64,000 nucleotides of DNA from Leifsonia aquatica (lineage in GTDB: Bacteria > Actinomycetota > Actinomycetes > Actinomycetales > Microbacteriaceae): positions 1,302,001 to 1,366,000 of the forward strand of contig NZ_JACHVP010000001.1 of assembly GCF_014190775.1 (NCBI RefSeq). The letters are read 5' to 3'. Position numbers and translations under genes: made by a program. Below are positions 1-8,628 of the stretch, piece by piece. Numbering within the stretch: the stretch's first letter is position 1; each line of letters begins with the position of its first letter. The notes under the pieces are model-generated. The model saw nothing but the letters and a program-made list of their open reading frames with translations. It had not been told where the DNA came from and made no database searches.

Positions 1-219
1 GATGTCGAAGAGATCTCCCGGCTGGTACGCGTTCGTCTCGCCCGGCACGCCGGAGACGGCGATCAGCCGCACGGCGTCGCGCAGCTGGTCCGGCTCGACG
101 CCGAAGTGCGCGGCGGCCTCCGTCACGCTCACCCGGTCGCGGTCCATCAGGTACGGCACCAGGGCCAGCAGGAAGGCGAGCTTGTCCTGCGCCTGCATCG
201 GCCGGCGGCGGTCAGCCAT
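1..219 (-). CDS. pafC: PafC, WYL-domain transcription activator subunit (N-terminal fragment)
   Basis: Only the first 73 codons lie in the window; the gene runs off the left edge. The start ATG overlaps the last codons of pafB by 8 bp, so the two are translationally coupled. The fragment reads MADRRRPMQAQDKLAFLLAL and continues as a helix-turn-helix-like segment (SVTEAAAHFGVEPDQLRDAVRLI), as in the N-terminus of PafC. In mycobacteria PafB and PafC form a heterodimer that activates the LexA-independent DNA damage response; that role is transferred from the family. Identification rests on position after PafB and this short segment. Confidence 0.8.
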   Translation of the reverse strand, partial: MADRRRPMQAQDKLAFLLALVPYLMDRDRVSVTEAAAHFGVEPDQLRDAVRLIAVSGVPGETNAYQPGDLFDI

Positions 220-1246
220 CGTGCTCCTCCCCTGCTCCGTGGGCGCGCGCGGTGGCGAGCAACCGGTCCAGCACCTGCTGACGCAGCTCCGGCGGCGAGA
301 CCACCAGGACCTCGGGCCCGAAGCTCGCCAGCTGGTCGGCGAGGATGTTGATGTCCGAGAAGTTCACGGTCAGGGTGAAGGCCTCGCCGTCACCGTGAAC
401 CGGCACCGCGTCGCCGTACCGCTTGCGCAGGCGTGTGGCGGCGTCCGTCCCGGCGTCGACGCGGATCTCGGCGACGTTCGCCTCCCAGATCGCGTCGAGG
501 TCGGCCAGGGCGCGCTCGGCGAACCCGTCGCCCTCCGGCTCGAACGTGCGGTTCGTGACCTTCACCGGACCGACCATGCGCGAGAGCAGGAAGGTGCGGG
601 ACCCCTGGGCGTCCTGGTCGATGCCCTGCAGGTGCCAGCGGCCCTGGTGCTGCACGAGCGCGAGCGGCGCGACCGTGCGCAGGCGCGAGGCGGTCTCACC
701 GGGCTTGAGGTAGGGGAACTGCACGATCGCGTGCCGCTCCAGCGCCTGGCTCAGCGGCTCGAACGCCGCCTCCCGCACGCGCAGACGCGGCGCGTAACCG
801 ACGATCGGCTCGTCCGCCTCCACGCCGAGGGAGCGCAGCTTCATCAGCGCTCGACGGGACTCGCCCGAGAGCGACCCCTCGCGCCAGACGGTCGCGGCGA
901 GACCGAGCAGCGTGATCTCCTCCGGGGAGAAGACGACGTCCTGCGGGAGGTCGTACGCGCCCTTCGGGATGCGGTACCGCAGCAGCTGGTTGTTGCCGGA
1001 GGCCTCCGGGGACTCGATGGTCTCCAGCGGGACGCCGAGCTCGCGGATGTCGTCCTTGTCGCGCTCGAACTGCCGCTCCAGGCTGCTGTTGTCGCCGTGG
1101 GCGGCGTAGCGCTGGCGGTAGCCCTGCACGGTCGACAGGATCTCGTTCTTCGTCAGCCCCGTCTCCGTCGCGAGCAGTGCCAGCACCAGGCTGAACAACC
1201 GCTCCTCGACAGGGACGCGCGACGGCGAGGACGAGGTTTTCGGCAC
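212..1246 (-). CDS. pafB: PafB, WYL-domain transcription activator subunit
   Basis: 344 residues. An N-terminal winged-helix part (about residues 15-90, with ERQFERDKDDIRELGVPLET) is followed by a WYL domain (about 165-240, including a WHLQGIDQDAQGSRTF segment) and a C-terminal WCX-like extension, the standard PafB layout. The partner of PafC, encoded directly downstream with an 8-bp overlap. In mycobacteria the PafBC dimer is the main activator of damage-induced repair genes and the genes sit near pafA. The GTG start is chosen because a TAGGAT -10 box (1253-1258 on the complement) lies 6 nt upstream, which would give a leaderless mRNA; no Shine-Dalgarno sequence is present. Confidence 0.9.
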   Translation of the reverse strand: MPKTSSSPSRVPVEERLFSLVLALLATETGLTKNEILSTVQGYRQRYAAHGDNSSLERQFERDKDDIRELGVPLETIESPEASGNNQLLRYRIPKGAYDLPQDVVFSPEEITLLGLAATVWREGSLSGESRRALMKLRSLGVEADEPIVGYAPRLRVREAAFEPLSQALERHAIVQFPYLKPGETASRLRTVAPLALVQHQGRWHLQGIDQDAQGSRTFLLSRMVGPVKVTNRTFEPEGDGFAERALADLDAIWEANVAEIRVDAGTDAATRLRKRYGDAVPVHGDGEAFTLTVNFSDINILADQLASFGPEVLVVSPPELRQQVLDRLLATARAHGAGEEHDG

Positions 1247-1265
1247 CCGTCCATCCTAGTCGCGG

Positions 1266-2168
1266 CTAGCGGACTCCGAGGATGTCGACGACCCACGCGG
1301 CGGCCGGGAAGGCGCTGTCCTTGGGGGTCTCGATGACGACCTGCGAACCGACCTTCTGCCCGACGAGCTCCTTGAGCATCGCCTGCGGGAGCACCGAGCT
1401 CGACTGGTTCTGGAGCGAGCTCTGGCCGCTCGCGATGTCGACGAGGTCGGGCGAGGTCGTCCAGCTGCTCGTGACGACGTTCTTCTCCTCCCAGCCCACG
1501 GCGGTGTACTGGAGGACGGCCTGGCTGTCCTTCTTCACCACGGCGCCGTCGCCCTGCTTGAGCAGCTCGCTGCGCACCTTCGTGGGCGCGCCGCCCGACG
1601 ACGGGATGGTGATGCCCGGCTGACCGGTCGGCGCGAGCACGACGGTCGGGAAGCCCGAGACCGACGGGCGCACGGCGCCGTTCGCGGCCGGGAGGAACGC
1701 CTTGACGACGTCGATGACGTAGACCGGCGACGGGGAGCCGGAGCCCGCGTCGGCGCCGGAGTCCTTCGGGGAGACCACGATGGCCACGCGCGAGCCGACC
1801 GGGGCGCAGAGGAGGCCCTTGCTGATCGCGTCGGTTCCGGTCGCGAAGAGCTGCTTCGACGAGCTGCTGCCCGCGACCTCGCCCGTCTCGCCGTTGACCA
1901 CGCTGTACGTGACCTCGAGCATCTGGTTGCGCTGGACCTTCTCGCCCGTGCCCTCGGTGAGGATCGTGCGCTGCGAGGTCGTGGTGTCGATCGGCGCCGG
2001 CACCTCGATCTTGGGCGTGCCGCCGATCTTGCCGGTCGCGGAGACCAGGTCGGAGGCCTTGCCCGACGGGAGTGCCCCGTCGCAGCTCGCGTTCGGGTTC
2101 GACGAACAGCCGGTCAGCGCGACGGCCAGCAGGCCGGCGGCCACGACGAGTGCGGTAGCTCTGCGCAC
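1266..2168 (-). CDS. FKBP-type peptidyl-prolyl isomerase lipoprotein
   Basis: 300 residues. The N-terminus is a lipoprotein signal (RR, hydrophobic stretch, lipobox LTGC with the acceptor Cys at 21), so it should be anchored on the outer face of the membrane. Two FKBP-like regions can be seen: a first, divergent one around 70-160 and a second one around 190-300 ending in VVDILGVR. Cis-trans proline isomerisation in secreted protein folding is the expected role. It lies upstream of pafB, a position FKBP genes often occupy between pafA and pafB in this family; the link to the Pup system is positional only. The degenerate first domain may not be catalytic. Confidence 0.85.
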   Translation of the reverse strand: MRRATALVVAAGLLAVALTGCSSNPNASCDGALPSGKASDLVSATGKIGGTPKIEVPAPIDTTTSQRTILTEGTGEKVQRNQMLEVTYSVVNGETGEVAGSSSSKQLFATGTDAISKGLLCAPVGSRVAIVVSPKDSGADAGSGSPSPVYVIDVVKAFLPAANGAVRPSVSGFPTVVLAPTGQPGITIPSSGGAPTKVRSELLKQGDGAVVKKDSQAVLQYTAVGWEEKNVVTSSWTTSPDLVDIASGQSSLQNQSSSVLPQAMLKELVGQKVGSQVVIETPKDSAFPAAAWVVDILGVR

Positions 2169-2232
2169 GGGTCCTCTTTCGATGCGAATCGGTGGGGAGG
2201 CCGGAGGTACGAGACCTCACGACCTCCTCATG

Positions 2233-3246
2233 CTAGTCGACGGTCGGGGCGTCCTCGTCCGCCTCGTCGCGGGCCTTGGCCAGCTCGGCGCTCGTCGCGG
2301 CCTCCCGCACCCGCTTGCGCAGGCTCTTCGGGCTGGACTGACGCTCGCCGAGCGCGCCGGGCGTCCAGGCCTCGACGTCGGCGTCCGAGTAGTCGCTCTT
2401 CGACGGGCGGCGCTTGAGTTCCGGCAGCACTGTGTCGGGGGCGAGCCTCCGCGCGGTCAAGAGGAAGCCGGTGTGCGCGATCATCCGGTGGTCCGGGCGC
2501 ACGGCGAGCCCCTCCACGTGCCAGCCGCGGACCATCGTCTCGCTCGACTGCGGGTGCGTGAAGTTCCCGGTCGCGCGGATGGCCTCGGCCACACGGGAGA
2601 GCTGCGTGACCGTGGCGACGTAGCAGATGACCACGCCGCCGGGCTTGAGCGCCGTCGTCACGGCGTCGAGGGTCTCCCACGGGGCGAGCATGTCGAGCAC
2701 CACGCGGTCGACCGAGCCCGGCTCGACGGCGGCGGGCAGTGCCTCTTGCAGGTCGCCGACGGTGACCGTCCAGTTCTCCGGGTCGGAGCCGAGGAAGGTT
2801 GCCGCGTTGTCCCGCGCCACCTCGGCGAACTCGTCGCGCCGCTCGAACGAGTGCAGGCGCCCTTCCGGGCCGATCGCGCGGAGGATCCAGAGCGAGAGCG
2901 CCCCGGAGCCGACCCCGGCCTCGACGACGGTCGCGCCGGGGAAGATGTCCGCCAGCGCGAGGATCTGCGCAGCATCCTTCGGGTACACGATCGCGGCACC
3001 GCGCGGCATCGACATGACGAAGTCGGTGAGCAGCGGGCGCAGCGCCAGGTGCTCAACGCCGGCGTTGTTCGTGACGACCGAGCCGTCCGGGAGGCCGATG
3101 ATGGCGTCATGCTCCAGCACGCCCCGGTGGCTGTGGAACAGCTTGCCCGGCACCAGCGTGATGGTGTTCATGCGGTTCTTGGGGCCGGTCAGCTGCACGC
3201 GGTCGCCCGCGCGGAAGGGGCCGGAGCTGCGTCGTGTCTCGTTCAT
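2233..3246 (-). CDS. trmI: tRNA (adenine58-N1)-methyltransferase TrmI
   Basis: 337 residues. Methylates A58 of the tRNA T-loop using S-adenosylmethionine; family members are tetramers. The SAM-binding glycine loop VVEAGVGSGAL is at about residues 107-117, and the acidic strand end plus LDMLAPWE (around 185-195) fits the TrmI catalytic core. The N-terminal beta domain (residues 10-80) is the substrate-binding OB-like part. The charged C-terminal tail of about 50 residues is longer than in bacterial homologues such as Thermus TrmI. It starts 6 nt after the stop of the HAD gene and is likely co-transcribed with it. Confidence 0.9.
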   Translation of the reverse strand: MNETRRSSGPFRAGDRVQLTGPKNRMNTITLVPGKLFHSHRGVLEHDAIIGLPDGSVVTNNAGVEHLALRPLLTDFVMSMPRGAAIVYPKDAAQILALADIFPGATVVEAGVGSGALSLWILRAIGPEGRLHSFERRDEFAEVARDNAATFLGSDPENWTVTVGDLQEALPAAVEPGSVDRVVLDMLAPWETLDAVTTALKPGGVVICYVATVTQLSRVAEAIRATGNFTHPQSSETMVRGWHVEGLAVRPDHRMIAHTGFLLTARRLAPDTVLPELKRRPSKSDYSDADVEAWTPGALGERQSSPKSLRKRVREAATSAELAKARDEADEDAPTVD

Positions 3247-3252
3247 CGGTGT

Positions 3253-3963
3253 CTACGCCTTCGGGGTCTGCGTGCGGGCCGCGACGACCGCGGCGATGTC
3301 GTCGGCCGTGCGGCCGTCCAGGGTGGTCCAGATGGTGTGCCCGTCCGACTCCGGGATCGGCACGATGTGCGGCACGCCGATGGCCATCGCGCCGGAGGCG
3401 ACAGCGGACGCGAGGCCCACGAGCGAGTCCTCGATGGCGACCGCGTCGCGCGGGTCAACGCCCAGCAGGTCGGCGGCGCGCAGGTACGGCTCCGGGTGGG
3501 GCTTCGGGTGCTCGACCTCGTCGCCGCTGACGATCAGGTCGAAGGCGTCGAACGGGATGTGGGCGACGACCTGCTCCGCCATCCTCCGCACCGACATCGT
3601 CACGAGCGCCGTGCGCACGCCGCGCTCGCGCAGCGACGACAGCAGCTCGCGCGCGCCGGGCCGCCACGGGACGCCCTCGGTGTCGAGCTTCTGCTGCACC
3701 CGGTCGGTCAGCCAGGAGACGATCGCGTCCGCCTCCATGTCGACGCCGTGCGAACGGAGGATCTCCGCGGACGTCCACAGGCCCTGCCCGACGAGCAGGA
3801 GCGCGTCGTCGTGGGTCCAGGTGCCGCCGAACGAGGAGACGAGCTCCTCCTCGGACGCCATCCAGTAGGGCTCGGTGTCGACCAGCGTGCCGTCCATGTC
3901 CCAGAGCACGGCGGCCGGGAGGAGCGAGCGGTCGGAGGCGGTGTCGGGGATCGGTGCAGTCAC
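3253..3963 (-). CDS. HAD-superfamily hydrolase, phosphoglycolate phosphatase/beta-phosphoglucomutase-like
   Basis: 236 residues from the GTG start. Motif I is LWDMDGTLVDTEPYW near residue 20 with the nucleophilic Asp of DxD; motif II is TALVTMS, motif III the Lys around VSGDEVEHPKPHPEPY, and motif IV AIEDSLVG. The alpha-helical cap between motifs I and II is of the C1 type. Substrate is unknown; sugar phosphates or phosphoglycolate are typical. A longer reading to 4179 exists but would overlap the divergent promoter region; a TAGACT box 8 nt upstream of the GTG (complement of 3972-3977) supports a leaderless start here. It is followed after 6 nt by trmI. Confidence 0.85.
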   Translation of the reverse strand: MTAPIPDTASDRSLLPAAVLWDMDGTLVDTEPYWMASEEELVSSFGGTWTHDDALLLVGQGLWTSAEILRSHGVDMEADAIVSWLTDRVQQKLDTEGVPWRPGARELLSSLRERGVRTALVTMSVRRMAEQVVAHIPFDAFDLIVSGDEVEHPKPHPEPYLRAADLLGVDPRDAVAIEDSLVGLASAVASGAMAIGVPHIVPIPESDGHTIWTTLDGRTADDIAAVVAARTQTPKA

Positions 3964-4051
3964 GGGCCACAAGTCTATCCGTACGCACTCGGGCCTATTC
4001 TGGAGGGACGGCGGTCGAACGGTCGCGTGGAGAGGACCAGGTACAGCTGAA

Positions 4052-4993
4052 GTGACTGACGCAGACAGCATTCTCGACGGGCGCATCCTCGTGGTCGCCT
4101 TCGAAGGCTGGAACGACGCCGGCGAAGCGGCCAGCGGCGCGGTGAAGACGCTCAAGGAGCAGCTCGACGTCGTGCCCATCGCCGAGGTCGACCCCGAGCT
4201 CTACTTCGACTTCCAGTTCAACCGGCCGGTGGTCGAGGAGCTCGACGGGCGCCGCCGCCTGGTCTGGCCGTCCGCCATCGTCTACGGCCCCGCGCTCCCC
4301 GGGCACGTCCCGGACGGGCTCGCCGACGACGCGGACCTGAGCGTGACCGGCGACAACGCCGGCAACATCTTCCTGCTGGTCGGCACGGAGCCCTCCCGCA
4401 GCTGGCGCAGCTTCACCGCCGAGATCATCGACGTGGCGCTCGCCGCCGACGTCGGCGCGATCGTCTTCCTCGGCGCGATGCTCGCCGACGTGCCGCACAC
4501 CCGCCCCATCTCCGTGTTCGCGTCGAGCGAGAACGCGACCGTCCGCGCGCAGCTGGGCGTCGAGCGTTCCAGCTATGAGGGGCCGGTCGGCATCCTGAGC
4601 GCGCTCGCCGAGGGCGCGGAGGACGTCGGCATCCCGACCATCATGATCTGGGCGTCGGTGCCGCACTACGTGCACAACGCGCCGAGCCCGAAGGCCGTGC
4701 TCGCCCTCATCGACAAGCTCGAGGAGATGGTCGACGTGACCATCCCGCGCGGCTCGCTGGTCGAAGAGGCCGGCGCGTGGGAGGCGGGCATCGACGCGCT
4801 CGCGGCCGACGACGAGGAAATGGCGGCGTACATCCAGCAGCTGGAGCAAGCGCGCGACACCGTCGACTCCCCCGAGGCGAGCGGCGAGGCCATCGCCCAG
4901 GAGTTCGAGCGCTACCTGCGCCGCCGCGACGGCAAGGACGGCCGCGACGGCGGGACCGCCGGACGCGCGCCGGACGACCCGCGCCGAGGCTGA
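4052..4993 (+). CDS. PAC2 family protein
   Basis: 313 residues. Belongs to the PAC2 (DUF75) family, named after a eukaryotic proteasome assembly chaperone and common in actinobacteria that possess the Pup-proteasome. Visible features are GRILVVAFEGWNDAGEAASGAV at the N-terminus, LGAMLADVPHTRPISVFASS in the middle and a YVHNAPSPKAVLALIDKLEEM segment, followed by a charged C-terminal tail. Molecular role is not established in bacteria. The start is not certain: this GTG is the first in frame after a TATTCT -10 (3996-4001), but the AG-rich ribosome site at 4030-4036 is about 15 nt away. Divergent from the HAD gene. Confidence 0.8.
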   Translation: MTDADSILDGRILVVAFEGWNDAGEAASGAVKTLKEQLDVVPIAEVDPELYFDFQFNRPVVEELDGRRRLVWPSAIVYGPALPGHVPDGLADDADLSVTGDNAGNIFLLVGTEPSRSWRSFTAEIIDVALAADVGAIVFLGAMLADVPHTRPISVFASSENATVRAQLGVERSSYEGPVGILSALAEGAEDVGIPTIMIWASVPHYVHNAPSPKAVLALIDKLEEMVDVTIPRGSLVEEAGAWEAGIDALAADDEEMAAYIQQLEQARDTVDSPEASGEAIAQEFERYLRRRDGKDGRDGGTAGRAPDDPRRG

Positions 4994-5033
4994 GAGCGGT
5001 CCGCTCAGGCCGGCCCGCGCCTGGCTGCCTGGG

Positions 5034-5897
5034 TCAGGCGGCGAGCACGCCCGTGCCGAGCAGGATCATCAGCAGCACGCCGAGCGCGACGCGGTAGATC
5101 ACGAACGGCAGGAAGCTGCGGCGCGAGATGTAGCCCATGAAGAACGCGATGACCAGCAGGCCGACGACGAAGGCGACGAGGGTCGCCGCGGCGGTCTCCG
5201 CGGGCCCGAAGACCTCGACCGTGCAGGTCCCGGCCTTCGCCAGCGCCTCCGTGCACGGCTCCTTGATCGCCTTGTAGAGCTGGTAGAAGCCGCTGCCGAA
5301 CACCGCGGGCAGTGCCAGCAGGAACGAGTAGCGTGCGGCCGCGCGGCGCTGGTAGCCCATGAAGAGCCCGGCGGTGATCGTGCCGCCCGAACGCGACACG
5401 CCCGGGATGAGCGCGAGCGCCTGCGCGAAGCCGAAGATGATGCCGTGGCCCCAGGTCAGTTCCTTGAGGCGGCGCGTCTTCGCGCCCACCCAGTCGGCGA
5501 TGCCGAGCAGGATGCCGAACACGATCAGCGTCGTTGCCACGATCCAGAGCGAGCGGAAGGTCGTCTCGATCGCGTCCTGGAAGAAGAGGCCGAGCACCAC
5601 GATCGGCACGCTGCCGAGGATGACCAGCCAGCCCATCTTGGCGTCGGGGTCGTTGCGCGGGATCTTCCCGAACAGCGCCAGGAACCAGCGCGAGATGATC
5701 CGCGTGATGTCCTTCCAGAAATACAGGAGGACGGCGGCCTCGGTGCCGAGCTGGATGATCGCGGTGAACCGCGCGCCCGGGTCGCCCCCGGTGCCGAGCA
5801 GCTCACCGACGATGCGGATGTGCGCGCTCGACGAGATCGGGAGGAACTCCGTGAGTCCCTGGACGAGCCCGAGGATGAGGGCGTTGATGAACTCCAT
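5034..5897 (-). CDS. uppP: Undecaprenyl-diphosphatase (BacA/UppP)
   Basis: 287 residues, all-membrane protein. Dephosphorylates undecaprenyl pyrophosphate to recycle the lipid carrier of cell-wall synthesis; overproduction gives bacitracin resistance. The family signature [12 protein letters not shown] is at 15-26 and PGVSRSGGT at 165-173, both complete with the catalytic Glu, Ser and Arg residues. About eight hydrophobic segments can be counted. Length is close to the family norm (about 270-290). It is followed by the converging PAC2 gene with about 40 nt between them. Confidence 0.95.
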   Translation of the reverse strand: MEFINALILGLVQGLTEFLPISSSAHIRIVGELLGTGGDPGARFTAIIQLGTEAAVLLYFWKDITRIISRWFLALFGKIPRNDPDAKMGWLVILGSVPIVVLGLFFQDAIETTFRSLWIVATTLIVFGILLGIADWVGAKTRRLKELTWGHGIIFGFAQALALIPGVSRSGGTITAGLFMGYQRRAAARYSFLLALPAVFGSGFYQLYKAIKEPCTEALAKAGTCTVEVFGPAETAAATLVAFVVGLLVIAFFMGYISRRSFLPFVIYRVALGVLLMILLGTGVLAA

Positions 5898-5936
5898 GCG
5901 TCGCTTTCGCCAGGTCGGTGGATCGGGGGCCGCGGC

Positions 5937-7241
5937 TCAGTAGCTGCTGAGCAGGTCCCGGAGCACGGCTCTACCGAACACTAGCGCGTCGAGCGGGACG
6001 CGCTCGTCGACGCCGTGGAACATGCCGGGGAAGTCGAGATCCTTCGGCAGTCGCAGCGGGGCGAAGCCGTAACCGGTGATCCCGAGTTTGCTGAGCGCCT
6101 TGTTGTCGGTGCCGCCCGAGAGGAGGTACGGGAGCACGGGCGCGCCCGGGTCGTGCCGCTCCAGTGTGCCGGTGATCGCGTCGATCAGCTCGCCGCCGAA
6201 GTGCGCCTCCAGGCCGATGTCGCGGTGCATGATCTGCACCTCCACGTCGTCGCCGACGAGGCGCTGCACCTCGGCGAGCACGCGGTCCTCGTCGCCGGGC
6301 AGCGTACGGATGTCGACCAGCGCTTCCGCCGTGTCCGGGATGACGTTGTGCTTGTAGCCGGCCTCGAGCAGCGTCGGGTTGGTGGTGGCGCGCAGCGTCG
6401 CGAGGATGAATCCCGCGGCCGTGCCGGTGCGGAGGACGACCTCGTCCGGGCCGACGCGCTCGGGGTCGACGTCGAGCAGCCGGCCCAGCTCCTCGATGAG
6501 GCGCGTGGTGGTCGCGGTCAGCTGGATCGGCCAGTCGGTGCGGCCGATCGCGACGACGGCCTCGGCGAGCCGGGTGATCGCGTTGTCGCGGATCAGCCGC
6601 GAACCGTGGGCAGCCTTCCCGCGAGCGATCAGCTTGATCCAGACGAGGGACTTCTCCCCCGTCTGCAGCAGGTAGGCCCGACGGCCCTCGAGGTCGATGG
6701 AGTACCCGCCGACCTCGCTGATCGCCTCGGTCGCGCCGGCGAAGAGCTCGGGGTGGTTGTCGACGAGGTGGTGGGAGCCGCGGCGGCCGCCGTCCTCCTC
6801 GTCGGCGAAGAACGCCACGACCAGGTCGCGCTCGGGCTGCTCCCCCGCGTTCAGGATGTCGCCGACCGCGGTCAGGATCATCGCGTCCATGTTCTTCATG
6901 TCGACCGCGCCGCGCCCCCACAGCAGGCCGTCCTTGATGACGCCGCCGAAGGGGTCGACACTCCAGTTGCGCGGGTCGGCGGGCACGACGTCGAGGTGGC
7001 CGTGGACGACGAGGGCCGGCTTCTCCGGGTTGCGTCCGGCCACGCGGGCGACGACGCTGGTGCGTCCGGGGTCGGAGTCGAAGAGCTGCGGCTTCAGGCC
7101 GAGCGCGCTCAATCGCGCCTCGACGTACTCGGCGGCGTCCTTCTCGCCGTTGGACTTGCCCTCCCCGTAGTTCGTCGTGTCGAAGCGGATCAGGTCGCGG
7201 GCGATGATCGCGGTCTCGTCCAGCGTGGAGTCGTCGGTCAT
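5937..7241 (-). CDS. M20 family metallopeptidase (dipeptidase/deacylase-like)
   Basis: 434 residues. The M20 zinc-site motifs are all present: GHLDVVP (His82, Asp84), GRGAVDMKN (bridging Asp114), and FADEEDGG with the catalytic Glu148 and ligand Glu149; a dimerisation 'lid' domain lies about 195-320; the C-terminal GGTDNKAL segment and the late HGVDERVP His complete the site. Cleaves an amide bond of small N-acyl amino acids or dipeptides; substrate unknown. The ATG at 7241 is preferred over the GTG at 7250 because a TAGCGT -10 box sits 7 nt upstream of it (complement of 7249-7254), which points to a leaderless mRNA. Confidence 0.87.
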   Translation of the reverse strand: MTDDSTLDETAIIARDLIRFDTTNYGEGKSNGEKDAAEYVEARLSALGLKPQLFDSDPGRTSVVARVAGRNPEKPALVVHGHLDVVPADPRNWSVDPFGGVIKDGLLWGRGAVDMKNMDAMILTAVGDILNAGEQPERDLVVAFFADEEDGGRRGSHHLVDNHPELFAGATEAISEVGGYSIDLEGRRAYLLQTGEKSLVWIKLIARGKAAHGSRLIRDNAITRLAEAVVAIGRTDWPIQLTATTTRLIEELGRLLDVDPERVGPDEVVLRTGTAAGFILATLRATTNPTLLEAGYKHNVIPDTAEALVDIRTLPGDEDRVLAEVQRLVGDDVEVQIMHRDIGLEAHFGGELIDAITGTLERHDPGAPVLPYLLSGGTDNKALSKLGITGYGFAPLRLPKDLDFPGMFHGVDERVPLDALVFGRAVLRDLLSSY

Positions 7242-7397
7242 GACCTCCACGCTACCCGGCGGAGCCCCTGCGACCGCCCCGTCGTGACGGCGAGTGACGC
7301 GCCACGCCCGGGATGCTCGGCCGATGTGAATCCGGGCCGGGTATCCGTGCTAATGTCTTTCTTCGGCAGCCGGTTCGTCCGGAAGCCGCAAACACCC

Positions 7398-7482
7398 GTC
7401 CGGGTGGCGGAAATGGCAGACGCGCTAGCTTGAGGTGCTAGTGCCCGTATAGGGCGTGGGGGTTCAAGTCCCCCCTCGGACA
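7398..7482 (+). tRNA. tRNA-Leu (anticodon GAG)
   Basis: Acceptor stem GTCCGGG pairs with CTCGGAC at the 3' end (one G-T). The anticodon arm CTAGC-TTGAGGT-GCTAG gives anticodon GAG for CUC/CUU. There is a long class-II variable arm (GCCC-GTAT-AGGGC) typical of leucine, and a T arm GGGGG-TTCAAGT-CCCCC. The CCA end is not encoded (discriminator A, then CA). A strong terminator follows 7 nt later, so it is probably a single-gene unit. Confidence 0.97.
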
Positions 7483-7488
7483 CAGCGG

Positions 7489-7516
7489 AAGGCCCCGGTC
7501 GAACGACCGGGGCCTT
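7489..7516 (+). terminator. Rho-independent terminator of tRNA-Leu
   Basis: Perfect 12-bp GC-rich stem (AAGGCCCCGGTC / GACCGGGGCCTT) with a GAAC loop, then CGTCGTT. It begins 7 nt after the tRNA. Confidence 0.85.
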
Positions 7517-7543
7517 CGTCGTTCCCGGCGACGTCTCCCCCCT

Positions 7544-7610
7544 CGCGCACATTCGTGCCGAATGTCGAGAATGGCGCTGGCATTCACGACATTCGGCACG
7601 AATGTGCGCG
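7544..7610. repeat. 24-bp palindromic repeat, inverted pair (copy 1)
   Basis: Two perfectly complementary 24-nt arms (7544-7567 and 7587-7610) are separated by 19 nt. Each arm contains the smaller palindrome ATTCG-TGC-CGAAT. The same 24-nt arm recurs exactly at 38768-38791. It lies between the tRNA-Leu terminator and the cation efflux gene and may act as a second terminator or as a dispersed intergenic element. Confidence 0.85.
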
Positions 7611-7637
7611 GCGGAAACGGGGACTATCGTGGCCGCC

Positions 7638-8588
7638 ATGGCCTCGAAGCGGGAATCGTCCAGCGTCTTCACCGTGATCCTCGCCCTCGGCGCCAATGTG
7701 CTGGTCGCGATCGCGAAGACCATCGCGGCGGCGCTCACCGGTTCCGCCTCCATGGTCGCCGAGGCCGCGCACTCCTGGGCCGACTCGGGCAACGAGATCT
7801 TCCTGCTGCAGGCGGAGCGCTCGGCCGCCCGCCCGCGCGACTCCGCCCATCCGGGAGGCTACGGGCGCGAGTCGTACGTCTGGAGCCTGTTCGCCGCCGT
7901 CGGCCTGTTCACGGCCGGCGCGGTCGTGTCGATCATGCACGGCGTCTCCGAGCTCGGGTCGAACGAGCGCGAGGCCGACTATGCCATCGCGTACGGGGTG
8001 CTCGCGGTGTCGTTCGTCTTCGAGGGGATCTCGTTCCTCCAGTCGTACCGGCAGGCGCACAAGCTGGCCAGCGAGCGCGGCACGAGCACCGTCGAGCACG
8101 TCCTCAGCACCTCCAACCCGACCCTGCGCGCCGTGTTCGCGGAGGACTCGGCCGCGCTCATCGGCCTCGTCATCGCCTTCGCCGGCATCCTGCTCCACCA
8201 GCTCACCGGGCAGGCGGTCTACGACGCGCTCGGCTCCATCCTGGTCGGCGTGCTGCTCGCGGTCGTGGCCGTGGTGCTCATCGACCGCAACCGCCGGTTC
8301 CTGCTCGGCGAGCAGGCGCCCGAGCGCGCCCGGCAGGCCCTCCTCGCCAGGATCCTCGCGCATCCCGAGGTCGAGAAGGTCACCTACCTGCACCTCGAGT
8401 TCGTCGGCCCCGAGCGGCTGTTCGTCGTCGCCGCGATCGACCTCGCGGGCGACGACCGGGAATCCGCCGTCGCGGCGGACCTCGCCGCGGTGGAGGCCGA
8501 TCTCGAGCGCGACGAGCACATCACGGAGGTGGTCCTCACGCTGTCCCGGCCGGGGGCGGAGGCGCTCCTCCCAGACGCGGCGCAATAG
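7638..8588 (+). CDS. Cation diffusion facilitator family transporter
   Basis: 316 residues. Exports divalent metals (Zn, Fe, Co, Mn type) in exchange for protons. Metal-site motif H45-SWA-D49 lies in the second membrane helix and a second acidic motif, EDSAALIG, in the fifth; there are about six membrane segments, then a cytoplasmic C-terminal domain (LEFVGPERLFVVAAIDL). Many relatives carry HxxxD/DxxxD. The start at 7638 is used because TATCGT (7625-7630) is 7 nt upstream; an upstream in-frame GTG at 7602 falls inside the inverted repeat and is rejected. Metal specificity cannot be read. Confidence 0.88.
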   Translation: MASKRESSSVFTVILALGANVLVAIAKTIAAALTGSASMVAEAAHSWADSGNEIFLLQAERSAARPRDSAHPGGYGRESYVWSLFAAVGLFTAGAVVSIMHGVSELGSNEREADYAIAYGVLAVSFVFEGISFLQSYRQAHKLASERGTSTVEHVLSTSNPTLRAVFAEDSAALIGLVIAFAGILLHQLTGQAVYDALGSILVGVLLAVVAVVLIDRNRRFLLGEQAPERARQALLARILAHPEVEKVTYLHLEFVGPERLFVVAAIDLAGDDRESAVAADLAAVEADLERDEHITEVVLTLSRPGAEALLPDAAQ

Positions 8589-8628
8589 CGGTCACGATCC
8601 GTCCGCATCCCGGTGCACACTGGGAGGC

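Noticed and set aside
7602-7637. Extended N-terminus of the cation efflux protein from 7602
   Set aside because: The extra codons are in the inverted repeat and before the -10 box; homologue-like sequence starts at 7638.
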